Assembly (NCBI RefSeq): GCF_008728515.1
Contig: NC_044981.1
Location: 93,652,426-93,716,425 of the forward strand
Direction of reading: 5' to 3'
From: Papio anubis
Taxonomy: Eukaryota; Chordata; Mammalia; Primates; Cercopithecidae
DNA: 64,000 bases
Position 1 is the first letter of the stretch. Every line of letters begins with the position of its first letter. The notes under the pieces were generated by a model that ran no database searches, had not been told where the DNA came from, and saw only the letters and a program-made list of their open reading frames with translations. The position numbers were made by a program, and so were the translations under genes. Positions 1 through 13,200 of this stretch are shown here, in pieces.

Positions 1-1330
1 CGGAGCTTGCTTTCATGCCAATATTCCTGTTTCTTTGATGTTGACCTGTCTTGATTTTTGATCATTTGGGCTTAAGATGATTTACTGGGAAATCAATATC
101 AATACCAGAACTGCTTGTATTCATACGTCTGTGGTTAGGTTCCATTTGAGTGTATTTTGATTGAAATAAGTGTGCTTGATTACCCATTCAGATGAGGGGG
201 AAAAGCATAATCAAGTTGGGAAATCTGGTACTGTATTCTTACTCAAAAGAAAATAATTAGAAACTGTAGGGAAACGGAAGATTCAGGGGAGCAGTAGAGG
301 TAACACTTCAGATGCCACTAATTAAGCAACTTTGTCCGCCATCTCCTAAAGGCCTTCACCAATAGCGTAATATGCTATTACCCATTAGCAAGGCCAATGG
401 GGGCTTTGGTTACACTTGTTAATGGGAAACCCCGAGACAGTTTCTCTCATTATCCCGCTGTCAGCACTGTCTCTGCAGTGTAAAGTGGTCGTCATTGTTC
501 TGTGGGTCAGCTAACCAGAAACCAAGCTACTGTAAAGAAACATTCTGCAGCTAATTGAAAATGACTGAAAAATCCCCTTATCATCCAGTCACCTCTCTTT
601 ATTTGTGGAACAATGGGACGTATATGGAGTTGTGGGGAAAAAGGAAAGTTCAGCCTATGACATTGAATTTTTCCTGACTAATACAACTACAAAGAAGTCT
701 TTGAAGATAATTCCAGGGGAAAAATCCACTCACTTTTTTAAGAGATAATGACAGTAAGACGTAAGTGAGTGTTGAATATTGCACTTGCTGTTCTGAAAAG
801 TACTTTATGTTTATGTGATTCCCTTCACTAGAGGAACTCAAAGCTTTTTCCATGAAACTGCTGAAATCCTCATTATCCTAATGAGCAAATGGCACAAAAC
901 TGGAAAAGCCACAAGGAACATGAAGCTTAATCACATATTCTGAGCTGGGCTGTTTTCCTGGACTCTTAATATAGTTTAGTACTAGGTATATTTCACTTTG
1001 AGTAACTCAAAGCCTGGAAATACAAATTGATAGGGAAAAAAATTAGGTTTTTTATACATAAAGGAAAGGGGAAAGAAAAAGACTAAAGTAATTCCTATGT
1101 TTAGAAGATTCTTTGCTTTATGAAAGGACTGGATGCATTGTTCTTTCCTTTAAATTGAAATTCCAAAGTACATTTAATATATGATTCAAACAAAAATTCA
1201 AAAAGACAAAATGTGATGATTACATATCTTAAATGAGGAATGCTTAATTTGGGGATCTGTGGAAGTTTTCTATTTTGTCATCTGTAGGAAGATGCAGCGA
1301 TACTCCATGTTGCAGTGGGCTAGGTGAACT
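1..1330. other. Unique non-coding DNA
   Basis: I recognise no repeat family and no supportable gene here. The only frame over 60 codons (minus strand, 650-853) has no recognisable domain. The part from about 280 to 640 is less A/T-rich and dense in TAAT, CCAAT and GATA-like words; it is listed separately as a candidate conserved element. Confidence 0.6.
280..640. promoter_or_regulatory. Candidate conserved non-coding element
   Basis: The stretch has a motif density unlike the A/T-rich sequence around it: two CCAAT words and a GCGTAATATGCTATTACCCA segment with near-palindromic TAAT/ATTA cores at about 365-385, followed by GGCCAATGGGGG and a CTTATC (reverse GATA) word near 577. There is no repeat signature and no open frame. 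Conservation is inferred from texture only; I cannot align it here. It may simply be unique intronic or intergenic DNA. Confidence 0.25.
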
Positions 1331-1344
1331 GAGCTGGTATTGTT

Positions 1345-2985
1345 CATTCATTATTTCCTTCAATTAGTATTTATTGGCAATCGTTCTGTTTTAGGCAGAG
1401 TGCCAGGCACTGGAGATACCAAATTAATTAGATATGACATTTTGCCAGAAGAAATCTACAATCTACTGCATGAAATAATAACACAAACTTAGAATAATTA
1501 TAGTGTAGTAAGTGAAGCAAATTATATATAGCAAACTATATACTGCAAAATGGTCTACAGAAGAAAGATAACTAAGGCAACTTGGGAAGGTTAGGAAAGA
1601 TTTATGTGAAGTAACCCATTAGCTGAACTTTAAAGGATGAGCAAGAGTTATCTAAGCAAGTGGTGGGAAAAGAGAGCAATATGAGTACATTTCAGGGACA
1701 TCATGAGCAAAGATGAGAAGAAATAAATGATAGATTATCTGCAAAGCATGTATGTAAGCAAGCAGTTCAGTGAGGCAGGGAGTAGAGAAGAAAGAGGCTG
1801 AAGAGGTAGACACGGAGCAGGTAGACCTCCTCTGAATGCACCTTATAAGATATGAGAAACAGAGGAGTCAGATTTACATTTAACTAGATCGCTTTGGCCA
1901 CCAAACGAAGGGAATATTTTCTGAGGAAAGGACCAGAGATATGACTACTATTCTTCAGCATCTTGTTTCAGTAATCCATGCAAGAGATAAAAGGGGCTTG
2001 AACTGACAGTACTTTACAATGGGAAACCATTAAAGAAAAGCATGAGTAAGATCCCTTGGGCAGGGTATCCAAAATAAAAAGTTTAGTGAACTAAGGGCAG
2101 AACTGGGATATGAAAACATTATGAGTAAGTTAAGAAAAAGAATTTACAAAGGAGTCAGAGGAGGACAAATGGAGATGGAAGAAAAACCAAAACTGAGACG
2201 TGATAAGTTCCAACAAGATAAAGACTCCTAAGTTAGAACAAGTAATCAGCCATGTCAAAAATGAAGTAAAACCCGCACGCAACTAAAGCCTTGAAAATAA
2301 TACCTTTGGATTTCAAGGGCTATTAGTAACTTAATGAGTATAGTTTCACTGGAGTTGAGACAGTGGAGGCCTGAAGGTAGAGCAGTGAAGAGTTGAAATG
2401 GTGGGCGCAAACTAGTGTTTCAAGGAATTTGGATGAAAAAGAGAATATCAAGCTCAGCCAGTGCCAAGCTGGTTATTTGGAAATAGTGAATTAAGGAAAC
2501 ATTTTCTTGGATGAGAGACATTTGAGTATGTTTTCAGCCTGAGGAAAATATGCTGGCAATATAATACAGAAAAGGTTGAAGATAAAGATAAGGGTAGAGA
2601 TAACTGGCTGTGGAGAATGTGGAGGAAAAAGCGACCATTCTGAGAACAGGTAGGGGAACTGAAGAGGTGAGGTAATAATAGGCCAGCTGGGGTTCAAGAT
2701 CATACATTTGTTCTGCATGGTTGTTGTTTTCTCCCACAATACTCAGTTGTCCCAAGGTAGGCATAGAGAAGGCAGATTAGCATTGAACTTGATGAGTATG
2801 GTAAACAAAAAAATGAAGGTACCAAAGAAACAGGTTCTGGGAAAGGAGCAGTTCAGATGATCAACATGGGAACTCAATCATAATGGGTGGGGGAAAGAAA
2901 TAGGACAGACATGATAAAATAGATTAAGAAGGTTTCTATAAGGTCAAAGAATACTGGCTAAAGTCATAAAAAGGAGCTGGAAAGA
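1345..2985 (+). mobile_element. Ancient LINE-type relic, long and degraded
   Basis: The order of phrases matches a common, very old mammalian interspersed repeat: 'gccaggcactggagatacc' near 1400, 'agctgaactttaaaggatga' near 1620, a 'gtgaggcagggag' piece near 1770, 'atgggaaaccattaaag' near 2020, and a G/A-rich portion to about 2980. A related copy lies at 57850-58800. I cannot name the subfamily with certainty (old L1M or L2 class) and the ends are approximate. There is no coding capacity. Confidence 0.4.
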
Positions 2986-3572
2986 TAGAAATGGTCATTA
3001 GGAGACCAGAGTCACTCTGAACCTTTTTATATGGTCTGTCAAGTTCCTGATCTCATGCAAGGTTGGCTTAAAGACTTCAAAGAAATTTAGATTAACTAGG
3101 CAAGTCCAAAATTCTTGCCTTCGTATAGTTTTATTTGGATCCCCTGTTATCTAATTCTCTAGAAAGGTATAGACTGAATGGCCCTGTAACATGATCATCA
3201 GAGGCAACTGGGGATCAGATACTCCAGATCATCATTTTCTAAGCTGTTTTCTAGCTTCAGGGAGGTCAATAGATGGTTGTCATTCTACCTCCTAAAGAAA
3301 AATGTTTGTGGATAAGAAAGTTTAAGAAACACCAGGTTAAATCCAATAAGGAGGAATTGATTGTGTATTGAAAGACTTCCCAGAGCCTTTAATCAGCTTG
3401 CGAGCATGGTGAATCTCCAAGAGCAGGGAATGGTCTGTGATTTCACATATTTCCTAGTGATAACACATTTTGGTCCACACATCTCCTTTAATTTGCTGCA
3501 GAGCTAGTGGGAAACACTACACTGGGTTTTCATTGAATAATGATAGCTTTTGATTTTGAATGCTGGTCGCTA
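2986..3572. other. Unique or unrecognised DNA
   Basis: I see no gene and no repeat family that I can name between the old LINE-like relic and the MLT1 LTR. Confidence 0.4.
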
Positions 3573-3924
3573 TGCTGTAAATATTTGTGTTCCCCAAACA
3601 CTTACACATTGAAATTCTAACCCCCAAGTTGATGGCATTAGGAGGTGAAGCCTTTTGGGAGGTGATTAGGTGGAGCTGTTATGAATAGGACTGCTGTCCT
3701 CATAAAAGACGTCCAGAGAACAACCTTGCCGCTTCTACCACGTAAAGACACAATGGGAAGGTGCCACCTATGAATCAGGAAATGGGCCCTCACCAGGCAC
3801 TGACTCTGCCTGCTCCTTGCTTTTGGACTTCCCAGCCAACAGAACAGTGAGAAATAAATTTCTGTTTTTTATAAGCTACCCAGTCTATGGTATATTGTTA
3901 TAGCAGACTGAAATGAATAAGACA
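3573..3924 (+). mobile_element. Solitary MLT1-type MaLR LTR
   Basis: The stretch has the full MLT1 landmark order: 'cattaggaggtgaagcc', 'gggaggtgattaggtgg', 'gaatcaggaaatgggccctc', 'ggacttcccagcc', 'gaaataaatttctg' and 'cccagtctatggtatattg'. It ends near AAGACA. The AATAAA inside the LTR is the family's polyadenylation signal. Length is about 352 bp. It is a solo LTR: no internal sequence is adjacent. A clean 5-bp target duplication is not visible. Confidence 0.85.
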
Positions 3925-6134
3925 TTAGCTACTTTAACTTTAGCTTTAAATTTTAATTTGAGATAGTGGAGAAGTGTAAGTTAGGATAACTCTATTATTG
4001 TTTTTTTTTTTAATTGTGCCAACCTGTTGTTAAATGTTTATAGGAAACATTATATGTATGCTATTAGCTTGCCACTGTCCTGGATGCTGAGAGGTACCAA
4101 GCAAGTACATTTGAGTTGCTTCTTAGTGCCAAGTACTGGACTAGGGGGAATAGAAAATGGCAAAAGTATGGGTTGCACACCCAGATTGTTTAGTGATTTT
4201 TTCCTTTTAGAATTTCCCTTTTGTTCTAACCTTCCTCAGGATTTTTGCTATAATATTCTTTCTTCTGAAACCATTTTATGGATTTTTTTTGCACATTTAT
4301 TATTCTTGGCATGAATAATACCTACGTCTGTTTTGAATGTGTTCTCTTTTTGTTGCTATTTATGTTGTCCTTGTCCTGTATTTCTGTGCCACACAGAAAA
4401 TAACAGTTCATATTGATATTATCTGGGCCATTTAAAAATTTAAATAATTGAACTAAATATACCCAAGTGATTTTTGTTTTAAACTTCACACTTTCAAGTG
4501 TTCCATTCTGTCCTCAAGGTTCATTTCTTCAACCTTGCCACATTGTCAAGTACAACATACAACAATATCCCATCTGCAATTTTGTTAGTTTGACATGATC
4601 TCCAAAGAGCACCATCCACTCAGGGTCTCATATTCTTATAAGTATACTTTAATTATCTACATATATTTGTCTTTGAAATCACTTTCCAAAGGTCTATGGA
4701 AAAGTCATCCTGAATTTTCAAGACTCTATATCTCTCCAAAATGTATTTTAAAGTTCTGATTCTCTTAGTAACAAAACCGAGACTTTGCTATTTTTAAGTT
4801 ATGCTTTTAAATGTTCTTTCTAAAAGCTTGGTTAAAAATTATGCTGTTAATTAAGATTCATTATTTTCTTCAATTTAATAAGATCTCATCTGAAATTATG
4901 TTAAAAATATGGTACTACCTCACTGATGAAGTTCTTGAATATTGTTTTTGTGTGTCACTAAAACACATATTGTTGTCACTATTATTGAAAGTGTTTTTAG
5001 TACACCAAAGGACAGCATTTTGCTAAAAATTCCGATGAAAATGGTTCTTATCTATTCAGCACTTTTCAGTTATCTCTAATTGATCAGATATTCAGAATTA
5101 AATGTGAATTAAAAATCAAGGACACTACCCTCCCACCTCCCCAAATCTTTAAAAGTAAAACGATTACAAAATTAGGAACTTCAGCCATTTGTATTGTTAG
5201 AACGCTTCTAAAAAATGTGAGCAAGCACACGCAATAACAAAAACAGAAACAAAACTTAATGTTGACTGAAATGATGGCAAAATGAAGCATGGTTATCAAT
5301 TAGAAATTAAGGTGAGGTTTTTCATGTATGTTCATACCCTGGACTTGTAATCTTTTTGATATGGCATTATTTTTAAAAGTAGAATAGAAATGTTTTGTGG
5401 GGTTTTTTTCATGTATTTCATTTATAATAGCTTTGTGGGTTTTTTAAACATATTTTTCAACACTTTCAAGCTCATGAAATATGATTAAAGCTATCCATGT
5501 GTACCAAAAGCCTTTGGAAAGCAAGGTAGGGCACCATTTACTCAAGTTTCTCTATGTAAAGCAGACCACAAGTTGTTGCCTCTCACCTCATCTTCTTGGA
5601 GAGAACTGTTCACTTAATTGCTTATTTGCCCCCTGCCTGACCAGTGGAAAAATAACCTTTCTAGGACATTCCTTTGTAGCAACATATGATTTGATCTCTT
5701 TGGTGACCTGGGCCATGCCATCCCAATATGAGAAGCAATAAATTGAAGTCAGATACTTACTGGAATGAAACTCTCATTTTAAGAAGAAATTCAGATCTAT
5801 TTAGCTTGACCTTGGAACTTGAATTAAATCTTTAGACACTCAACTTTCTCCAGGGAAGTACGAGGTTTATATGAATTTGAGCGTATTAAAGCTAGTCTGG
5901 CTCTGATCTATGTACCAAGTTGGTTAATTTTTCATTTAAAGGACAAAGGGTTTCACTGGAACTAATTTAACTGACTTAATTTGTGATATTCACATACCAG
6001 TTTATATTCTAAACCAGGAGAGGTTTTTTAAAACCATTAACATGTCATTAAAAAAACATAATATGTTCACTGATTGATGTTTTGAAGGCAGCCTCGGTTG
6101 CCTATGGCTGGGGACTTCTGACATGGTTCATTTT
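3925..6134. other. Unique A/T-rich DNA
   Basis: There is no recognisable repeat over most of this stretch. Open frames at 4027-4314 (+), 4811-5026 (+), 5084-5299 (-) and 5481-5741 (+) have no domain I know and read as chance frames in A/T-rich sequence. Confidence 0.5.
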
Positions 6135-6310
6135 TGCCTCTGCTACTAACCAATTGTGTGACCTGATATGAGATGTTTCACCTTTCTCTGATTCACTCTC
6201 TGACTAATAATCAGGTGTTATAATAATTCTCTCTTCTATCTTTCTCAAAGGGTTATACTGAGAATTAATAAGTTAATGGTTATAAAGTACATCAAAATGA
6301 TCAGTTAAAA
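6135..6310 (+). mobile_element. MIR fragment
   Basis: The sequence follows the MIR core order: 'ctgctactaaccaattgtgt' then 'gacct', a degraded 'ttcacctttctctgattcac', then 'ataataat', 'gggttatactgagaattaat' and 'aagttaatg'. These correspond to the tRNA-derived SINE's conserved core and 3' part. It is strongly diverged, as expected for a SINE of that age. Confidence 0.6.
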
Positions 6311-7774
6311 GGCAATATGTTAGGACTTTTATGTTATGGAAACATATTTAAAATATATATATATATTTTTTAACCAGAGAAGATCACTGCCCTAAGATTT
6401 ATCAAATGAGTAAATGTGGGGATAAATTGGCTTATTTTGTGATTAATCTCAATGTTTCTGGGTTTGTGGAAACTGAGTTAACAAGACAAAATAATTACAT
6501 TTGAGCATGACATTCACAATATTTCTTCCTAAATATCCTTTACCTTTTCAAAATGTAGCTATTGCCAGAAACTTCTCTTGTTTAACCCTACTCCACCCAA
6601 TCTCTCTTATATGTTGTCCATCACAATTCAATATTTACATTAATTTTATTCTGCATGTGCTTTGTAAGACTTTTAAAGTCATTTTCTGTGATTATTCTGT
6701 TTTCCTATCAGCTTATATGCCTTCTATTGTCAGATACTGTGTGTGTACTGGCTTACTTTATCTTCTTCCATGCATCTATGACTGGGTCACAGAAACACTT
6801 GAGAAATGATATTTGCTAATTATATGCAAATAGGGATGGAAATTGAATTTCATCAGTGGCTCATGTCTCATGTTATTTTTTATTTATCTTTATAAAAAAC
6901 TGTAGATTGCACCATGATAGAAACCAAATGGCCACTAGTCCCATGGACACTTAAATGTTTATAAGTTTTGTTACATTTAAATTAGACAAAGTACATTTTG
7001 ATGCAATCACGTTAGTAGTTACATTGTCAATGAAACACAAAAATATAAAATATAAAAAAAGATAATTACAGTAACAGCTAAAATTATAGTAATATTTTCC
7101 AATGTAAATTTTGCTGTCTTAAAAACAATAAAATACAGAGATATCAGAAAAAAAAGATACAAGTTTACAAGAGAAGGGAAATTGGGCATAAGGAAGAGAG
7201 TGACAGAAACACAATACTACTTTAATCCTCAAACTATGAATTTGGCATCACATTTTCATTTATGAAATAAATGATTAGTATTTTAAGTGTCTATGAAACA
7301 AGCTCTCAAGCATTCTTTTCAAAAGGAAGGAAAAGAAGAAAACAAGTTCTAATTAATGCTCAAGGGTGAATGAAAGGGAAATCTTACAACACCTAATATG
7401 AGATTTTGGGGGATTTTGCCTTTTTTAATGTAAATATGTTTTATTATTAAGATCTTTATAGAACAGAAAACTATTTTGTGTCTAAATAATCAAAGAAATA
7501 TCTCATATAATTTATTTTGCCACTATAAACCTTGAGGAATTCTCCAAGAATTAGTTATTTAATAAAACAACATGAAAGCAGCTTTCAGACAGAGTATTAC
7601 TTCCACCTTTCTCTATCCAATTGGCATTGCCAGTCTATCTTCTCTTAAAATGGAGAAATAGTCTCCAAGTCTATGACTGAGCCTGCAGGACAAAGTTTCA
7701 AATGCATTTTACTGCCATGATCATTATGAGTTCTAGTAGTGATAAGATGATGATGATAGGTATCTAGGTATTGC
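6311..7774. other. Unique A/T-rich DNA
   Basis: I see no gene and no named repeat. A short TA run lies near 6350-6368. The 102-codon frame at 6501-6809 (+) is Phe/Leu/Cys-rich, typical of T-rich chance frames. Confidence 0.5.
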
Positions 7775-8070
7775 AAAATAAGAAACATGAGAACGAGCCT
7801 GGGCAACATAGTGAGACTCCATCTCTACAAAAAAAAAAAAAAAAAAAAAAAATTTATTTAACCGGGTCTAGTGGTGCATACCTGTCATCCCAGCTATGTG
7901 GAAGGCTGAGGCAGGAGGATTGCTTGAGCCCAGGAGTTTGAGGCTGCAGTGAACTCTGATAAGCCCCTCTTCCAGCCTGGGTGACAGAGAGAGATGATGT
8001 TTCAAAAAAACAAAAAAAAAAAAAAAAAAAAGGAAAAGAAATGAAATAAAATGGAGAAAATAAGAAACAT
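7775..8070 (+). mobile_element. AluJ, 5'-truncated, with 14-bp TSD
   Basis: The copy starts inside the left arm ('gagcctgggcaacatagtga'), crosses the central A-rich linker (about 7829-7852) and contains a right arm ending in 'ccagcctgggtgacagagag' plus an A tail. A perfect 14-base target duplication, AAAATAAGAAACAT, flanks it at 7775-7788 and 8057-8070, so the insertion is 7789-8056. The 'caggaggattgcttgagccc' wording points to the old AluJ group. Confidence 0.9.
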
Positions 8071-8329
8071 TAGTCTTTCGTCAACTTTTGTTAACATATT
8101 TTCTGAAATGCATTCACTTCATAAACTTTTAAAACATTTTTGTGTAGAATCAGAAAAGCATCCTCTTAACTTTCCTTTGTATAGATGTTTGTAATTGCAT
8201 TCTTCATTCTAATGGATGTTTTCTCTGTGTTTCAAAGAAACATTGATTAACCAAATTTATTACTTTTTATCCAGCGGGCAAACTTGCTTTTTGACCTGTT
8301 TGAAAATTCCAGTTTTTTCTAATTTCTGT

Positions 8330-9455
8330 CAATTTATATTTTTATTTTATCTCAATTAATTCCTTCCCTGTCTTTTGCTTGTCTTTCTCTAATTCCTATA
8401 TATTAACACTCCAGATTTTTCTGAGAACAGCTGTGGATGTGTCCTACAGGTTCTGCCACACAGTATATTCATATAATTTTATTTTATCTATAATTTCTAA
8501 TTTAGTTTGTAATTTCTCCTTTCTATAAAAATTTTTATGTGTTTCTTGAGATTTTATATTTAAAGTTTTCAAATTATTGGAAGTTTTTCTTACAATTTCA
8601 GTAATAATGTCTCATTTTACAATGTGTAATCATAGAATGTAGTCAAAATTAACTAAACATATTTTTATTGTGGTTTACTGTATGACCTAATATTAAGTAA
8701 TATGCATAATTTCAAGTGTATATCTTCCTCTATCACATTAATTTTATTTAGATCTCAATCATTGTTCTTATTTGTATTCTACTTAGTTTGTTAAAGGCTG
8801 ACGTGTGTTCTTATAATCCTGAAGATTTTTGCTCTATACATTGTGATGCTATGTTATTTGTCACATTTTTGTTACAGTTGTGTTTTTATTGTGACTTATA
8901 CTTTCTATCATTACACAATTGGTCTTTTATAATGCATTTTGCACTTATTTAAGCCATTTTAGATGTTGAGATCCTAACTTTTTTTCTCCATCTTCCTTTC
9001 TTCCTCCATCTTCCTTTCTTCCTCTTTCGCTTTGTCTTCTCCCCCCAGTCCCGTTCTTTTACTTTCCACACATCTGATTGTGTCTGTTAGTTATGTGTCT
9101 TATACACTGCATAAAGTTGAATTATATTATGCTATCCAGCAAGACCCTTTTTGTAGGTAAATTCATCTCATTTATATTTTACTGTCTTAGTTTATTATTT
9201 TATGAAATAAGTTTTTGTTGTTCTTTTTCAGCCTCCCTTACATCCCTTAGCTTTTTAAGTATCTACAAGGATTGTTATTCTTTGACTGATTATATTTTAA
9301 CACTTGGAAGAGCATAAATAAAATAAACTTGCTTAATATCTTTTTCTTGAATAAGAAAAATTAATAAAACACTATTTAGTGATGTAACTCTTTTCCATTA
9401 TAGATCCTCACTTTGATTAAACTTACATTTCTTCCAATAACCTTATATAAAGACA
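8330..9455 (-). mobile_element. Very old L1 (L1M/HAL-like) fragment
   Basis: Read on the minus strand, phrases such as the complement of 'ttttctgagaacagctgtgg' with 'gtcctacagg' (about 8418-8450) and 'ataatttctaatttag' fit a degraded ORF2 portion of an old L1. Divergence is high and no frame survives. The limits are guesses. Younger elements further on (9466, 10288, 14446) appear to have landed in or next to this relic. Confidence 0.35.
8987..9022. repeat. 18-bp pyrimidine tandem duplication
   Basis: Two exact copies of TCCATCTTCCTTTCTTCC lie head to tail at 8987-9004 and 9005-9022, inside a longer pyrimidine-rich run that continues to about 9070. Confidence 0.9.
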
Positions 9456-9797
9456 ATGAGTAGCCAGGGGTGGGCGTGGTGGCTCACGCCTGTAATCCCA
9501 GCACTTTGGGAGGCTGAGGTGGGTAGATCCTGAGGTCAGGAGTTCGAGACCAGCCTGACCAACATGATGAGACCCTACCTCTACTGAAAATACAAAAATT
9601 AGCCAGACGTGGTGGCATGCACCTGTAATCCTTGCTACTCAGGAGGCTGAGGCAGGAGAATTGCTTGAACCTGGGAGGTGGAGGTTGCAGTGAGCTGAGA
9701 TTATGCCACTGCACTCTAGGTTGCGCAACAGACTGAGACTCTGTCTCAAAAAATAAATAAATAAAAAGGAAAAGAAAAGAAAAGGAGATGAGTAGCC
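9456..9797 (+). mobile_element. Full-length AluS with TSD
   Basis: This is a complete Alu dimer from 'aggggtgggcgtggtggctc' to a tail of AAATAAATAAATAAAAAGG followed by an AAAAG series. A 10-base target duplication, ATGAGTAGCC, is seen at 9456-9465 and 9788-9797. The body has S-type wording ('gaggtcaggagttcgagacc') with roughly 10% changes. A 117-codon frame on its minus strand (9484-9837) is the usual antisense-Alu frame, not a gene. Confidence 0.95.
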
Positions 9798-10287
9798 TTA
9801 CATTTTCTTCCATCTTCCCTCCCTGACAGTGTTCCATTTTTGGTTAGGTGTATTGTTATTACTTTTTTAATGTCAAGATTTCTATTTAGCTATTTACCCA
9901 TAATTTATAATAGGTATTTCATACCACATCTTACTTGTCAAATTTTTATTGATTCATGGATGAATATAATCACTAATTAGTTCTTTTCAAAAGACCTCTG
10001 GATTCCTTATCTCTTGGATTCTTGCAGGTTATGGAACATCTTTCTGTTGCTTTTATGCTTATACCACAATTTGATAGGCCATAAAACTCTTTGGTCAATT
10101 TTTATTTTTTTTCTTTTAGTGTGCTGTGAACGTTTATTCATTGTTTTTGGAAATATAATGTGCTTGTAGTCACTTTTGGTTACCTTTATTATGAGTTATT
10201 TAATATTTCTGATCATTTTCCCATAGGATGATTTTTTTACTACCATTGCAGCTAAATACATTTATTAACATATATATGTAATGGAGA
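9798..10287. other. T-rich old repeat remnant or unique DNA
   Basis: The sequence resembles the T-rich minus strand of an old L1 (runs such as 'ttcttttagtgtgctgtgaa' and 'tttattatgagttatttaat') but is too diverged to place. There is no gene. Confidence 0.3.
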
Positions 10288-13200
10288 ACAAAAAAAAGCA
10301 GGGGTTGCAATACTAGTCTCTGATAAAACAGACTTTAAACCATCAAAAATCAAAAGAGACAAAGAAGGCCATTACATAATGGTAAAGGATCAATTCAACA
10401 GGAAGAGCCAACTATCCTAAATATATATGCACCCAATACCCAAGGAGCACCCCAGATTCATAAAACAAGTCCTTAGAGACTTACACCCAAAGTGACTGGG
10501 CTCCCATACAATAATAATGGGAGACTTCAGCACTCCACTGTCAACATTAGACAGATCAATGAGACAGAAAGTTAACAAAGGATATCCAGGGTGAACTCAT
10601 CTCTGCAAGCAGACCTAATAGACATCTATAGAACTCTCACCCCAAATCAACAGAGGAATATACATTCTTCTCAGCACCACATCGCACTTATTTCCAAAAT
10701 TGACCACATAATTGGAAGTAAAGCACTCCTCAGCAAATGTACAAGAACAGAAATTATAACAAACTGTCTCTCAGACCACAGGGCAATCAAACTAGAACTC
10801 CAGGACTAAGAAACTCAATCCAAAACCGCTCAACCATGGAAACTGAACAACCTGCTCCTGAATGACTACACTGGGTACATAACGAAATGAAGGCAGAAAT
10901 AAAGATGTTCTTTGAAACCAAGGAGAACAAAGATACAACATACCAAAGGTCTGGGACACATTTAAAAGCCCAGTGTGTGAAATCTATAGCACTAAATGCC
11001 CACAAGAGAGAAGCAGAAGATCTAAAATTGACACTCTAACATCACAATTAAAAGAACTAGAGAAACAGAGCAAACATTCAGCTGAAGGCAAAGAAATAAC
11101 TAAGATCAGGCAGAACTGAAGGAGATAGAGACTAAAAACCACTCCAAAATCAATGGTCCAGGAGTTGGTTTTTGAAAGATCAACAAAATTGACAGACCGC
11201 TAGCAAGACTAATAAAGAAGAAAAGAGAAAAGATCAAATAGATGCAATAAAATGATAAAGGGATAGCACCACCGACCCCACAGAATACAAACTACCATCG
11301 AATACTATAAACACCTCTCTACACAAATAAACTAGAAAATCTAGAAGAAATGGATAATTTCCACGGACACTTACACTCTTCCAAGACTAAACCAGGAAGA
11401 AGTTGAATCCCTGAATAGACCAATAGCAGGCTCTGAAATTGAGGCAATAATTATGCCTACCAACAAAAAAGTCAAGACCAGATGGATTTCACAGCTGAAT
11501 TCTACCAGAGGTACCAAAGGGAGGAGCTGGTACCATTTCCTTCTTAAACTATTCCAATCAATGAAAAGAATCCTCTAACTCATTTTATGAGGCCAACATC
11601 ATGTGATACCAAAGCCTGGCAGAGACACAACAAAGAAAGAGAATTTTAGACAATATCCCTGATGAGACATCGATGCAAAAATCCTCAATAAAATACTGGC
11701 AAACTGGATTCAACTTGGCATCAAAAAGCTTATCCACCATGATCAAGTGGGCTTCATCCCTGGGATGCAAGGCTGGTTCAACATTGCAAATCAATAAACA
11801 TAATCCAGCATATAAGCAGAACCAAAGACAAAAACCATGATTATCTCAATAGATGCAGAAAAGAAACGACAAAATTCAACAACCCTTCATGCTAAAGCTC
11901 AATAAACTTCGGTGATGATGGGCATTACCTCAAAATAATAAAGGCTATTTATGACAAACCCACAGCCAATATCATACTGAATGGGCAAAACTGGAAAAAT
12001 TCCGCTTTGAAAAATGGCACGAAGACAGGGATGCCCTCTCTCACCCTCCTATTCAACATGGTGTTGGAAGTTCTGGCTAGGGCAATCAGGCCAAGAGAAA
12101 GAAATCAAGGTATTCAGTTAGGAAAGAAAGAGTCAATTGTCCCTGTTTGCAGATGACATGATAGTTGTATATTTAGAAAACCCCATTGTCTCAGCCCAAA
12201 ATCTCCCTTAAGCTGATAAGAAATTTCAGCAAAAGTCTCAGGATACAAAATTAATGTGCAAAAATCACAAGCATTCTTATACATAGTAACAGACAAACAG
12301 AGCCAAATCATGAATGAACTTCCATTCACAATTGCTTCAAAGAGAATAAAATACCTAGGAATCCAACTTACAAGGGATGTAAAGGACCTCTTCAAGGAGA
12401 ACTAAACCACTGCTCAATTGAAATAAGAGGACATAAACAAATGGAAGGAACATACACTTCTCTTGGATAGGAAGAATCCATATTGTGAAAATGGCCATAC
12501 TGCCCAAAGGTGAATTTATAGATTCAATGCCATCCCCATCCAAGCTACCAATGAGGTTTCTTCTGGGAATTGGAAAAACTGCTTTAAAGTTCATATGGAA
12601 CCAAAAAGAGCCCATCTCCAAGACAATCCTAAGTCAAAAAGAATAAAGCTGGAGGCATCACTACCTGACTTAAAACTATACTATAAGGCTACAGTAACAA
12701 AACAGCATGGTACTGGTACCAAAACAGAGATATAGACCAATGGGAACGGAACAGAGTCCTCAAATATACCAAACATCTACAGCCATCTGATCTTTGAGTA
12801 AACCTGAGAAAAACAAGAAATGGGAAAGGATTCCCTATTTAATAAATGGTGCTGGGAAAATTGGCTAGCCATAAATGTAAAGCTGAAACTGGATCCTTTC
12901 CTTACTCCTTATATGAAAATTAATTCAAGATGGATTAGAGAGACTTAAATGATTGACCTAATACCATAGAAATCCTAGAAAACCTAGGTAGTACCATTCA
13001 CGACATAGGCATGGGCCAAAGACTTCATGTCTAAAACACCAAAAGCAATGGCAACAAAGCCAAAATTGACAAATGGGATCTAATTAAACTAAAGAGCTCT
13101 GCACAGCAAAAGAAACTACCATCCAGAGTGAACAGGCAGCCTACAGAATGGGAGAAAATTTTGCAATCTTCTCATCTGACAAGAGCTAATATCAGAACCT

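Noticed and set aside
9484..9837. 117-codon minus-strand frame
   Set aside because: It is the standard antisense-Alu translation of the AluS at 9466-9787. The frames at 14590-14844 and 33176-33418 are the same kind of artefact.
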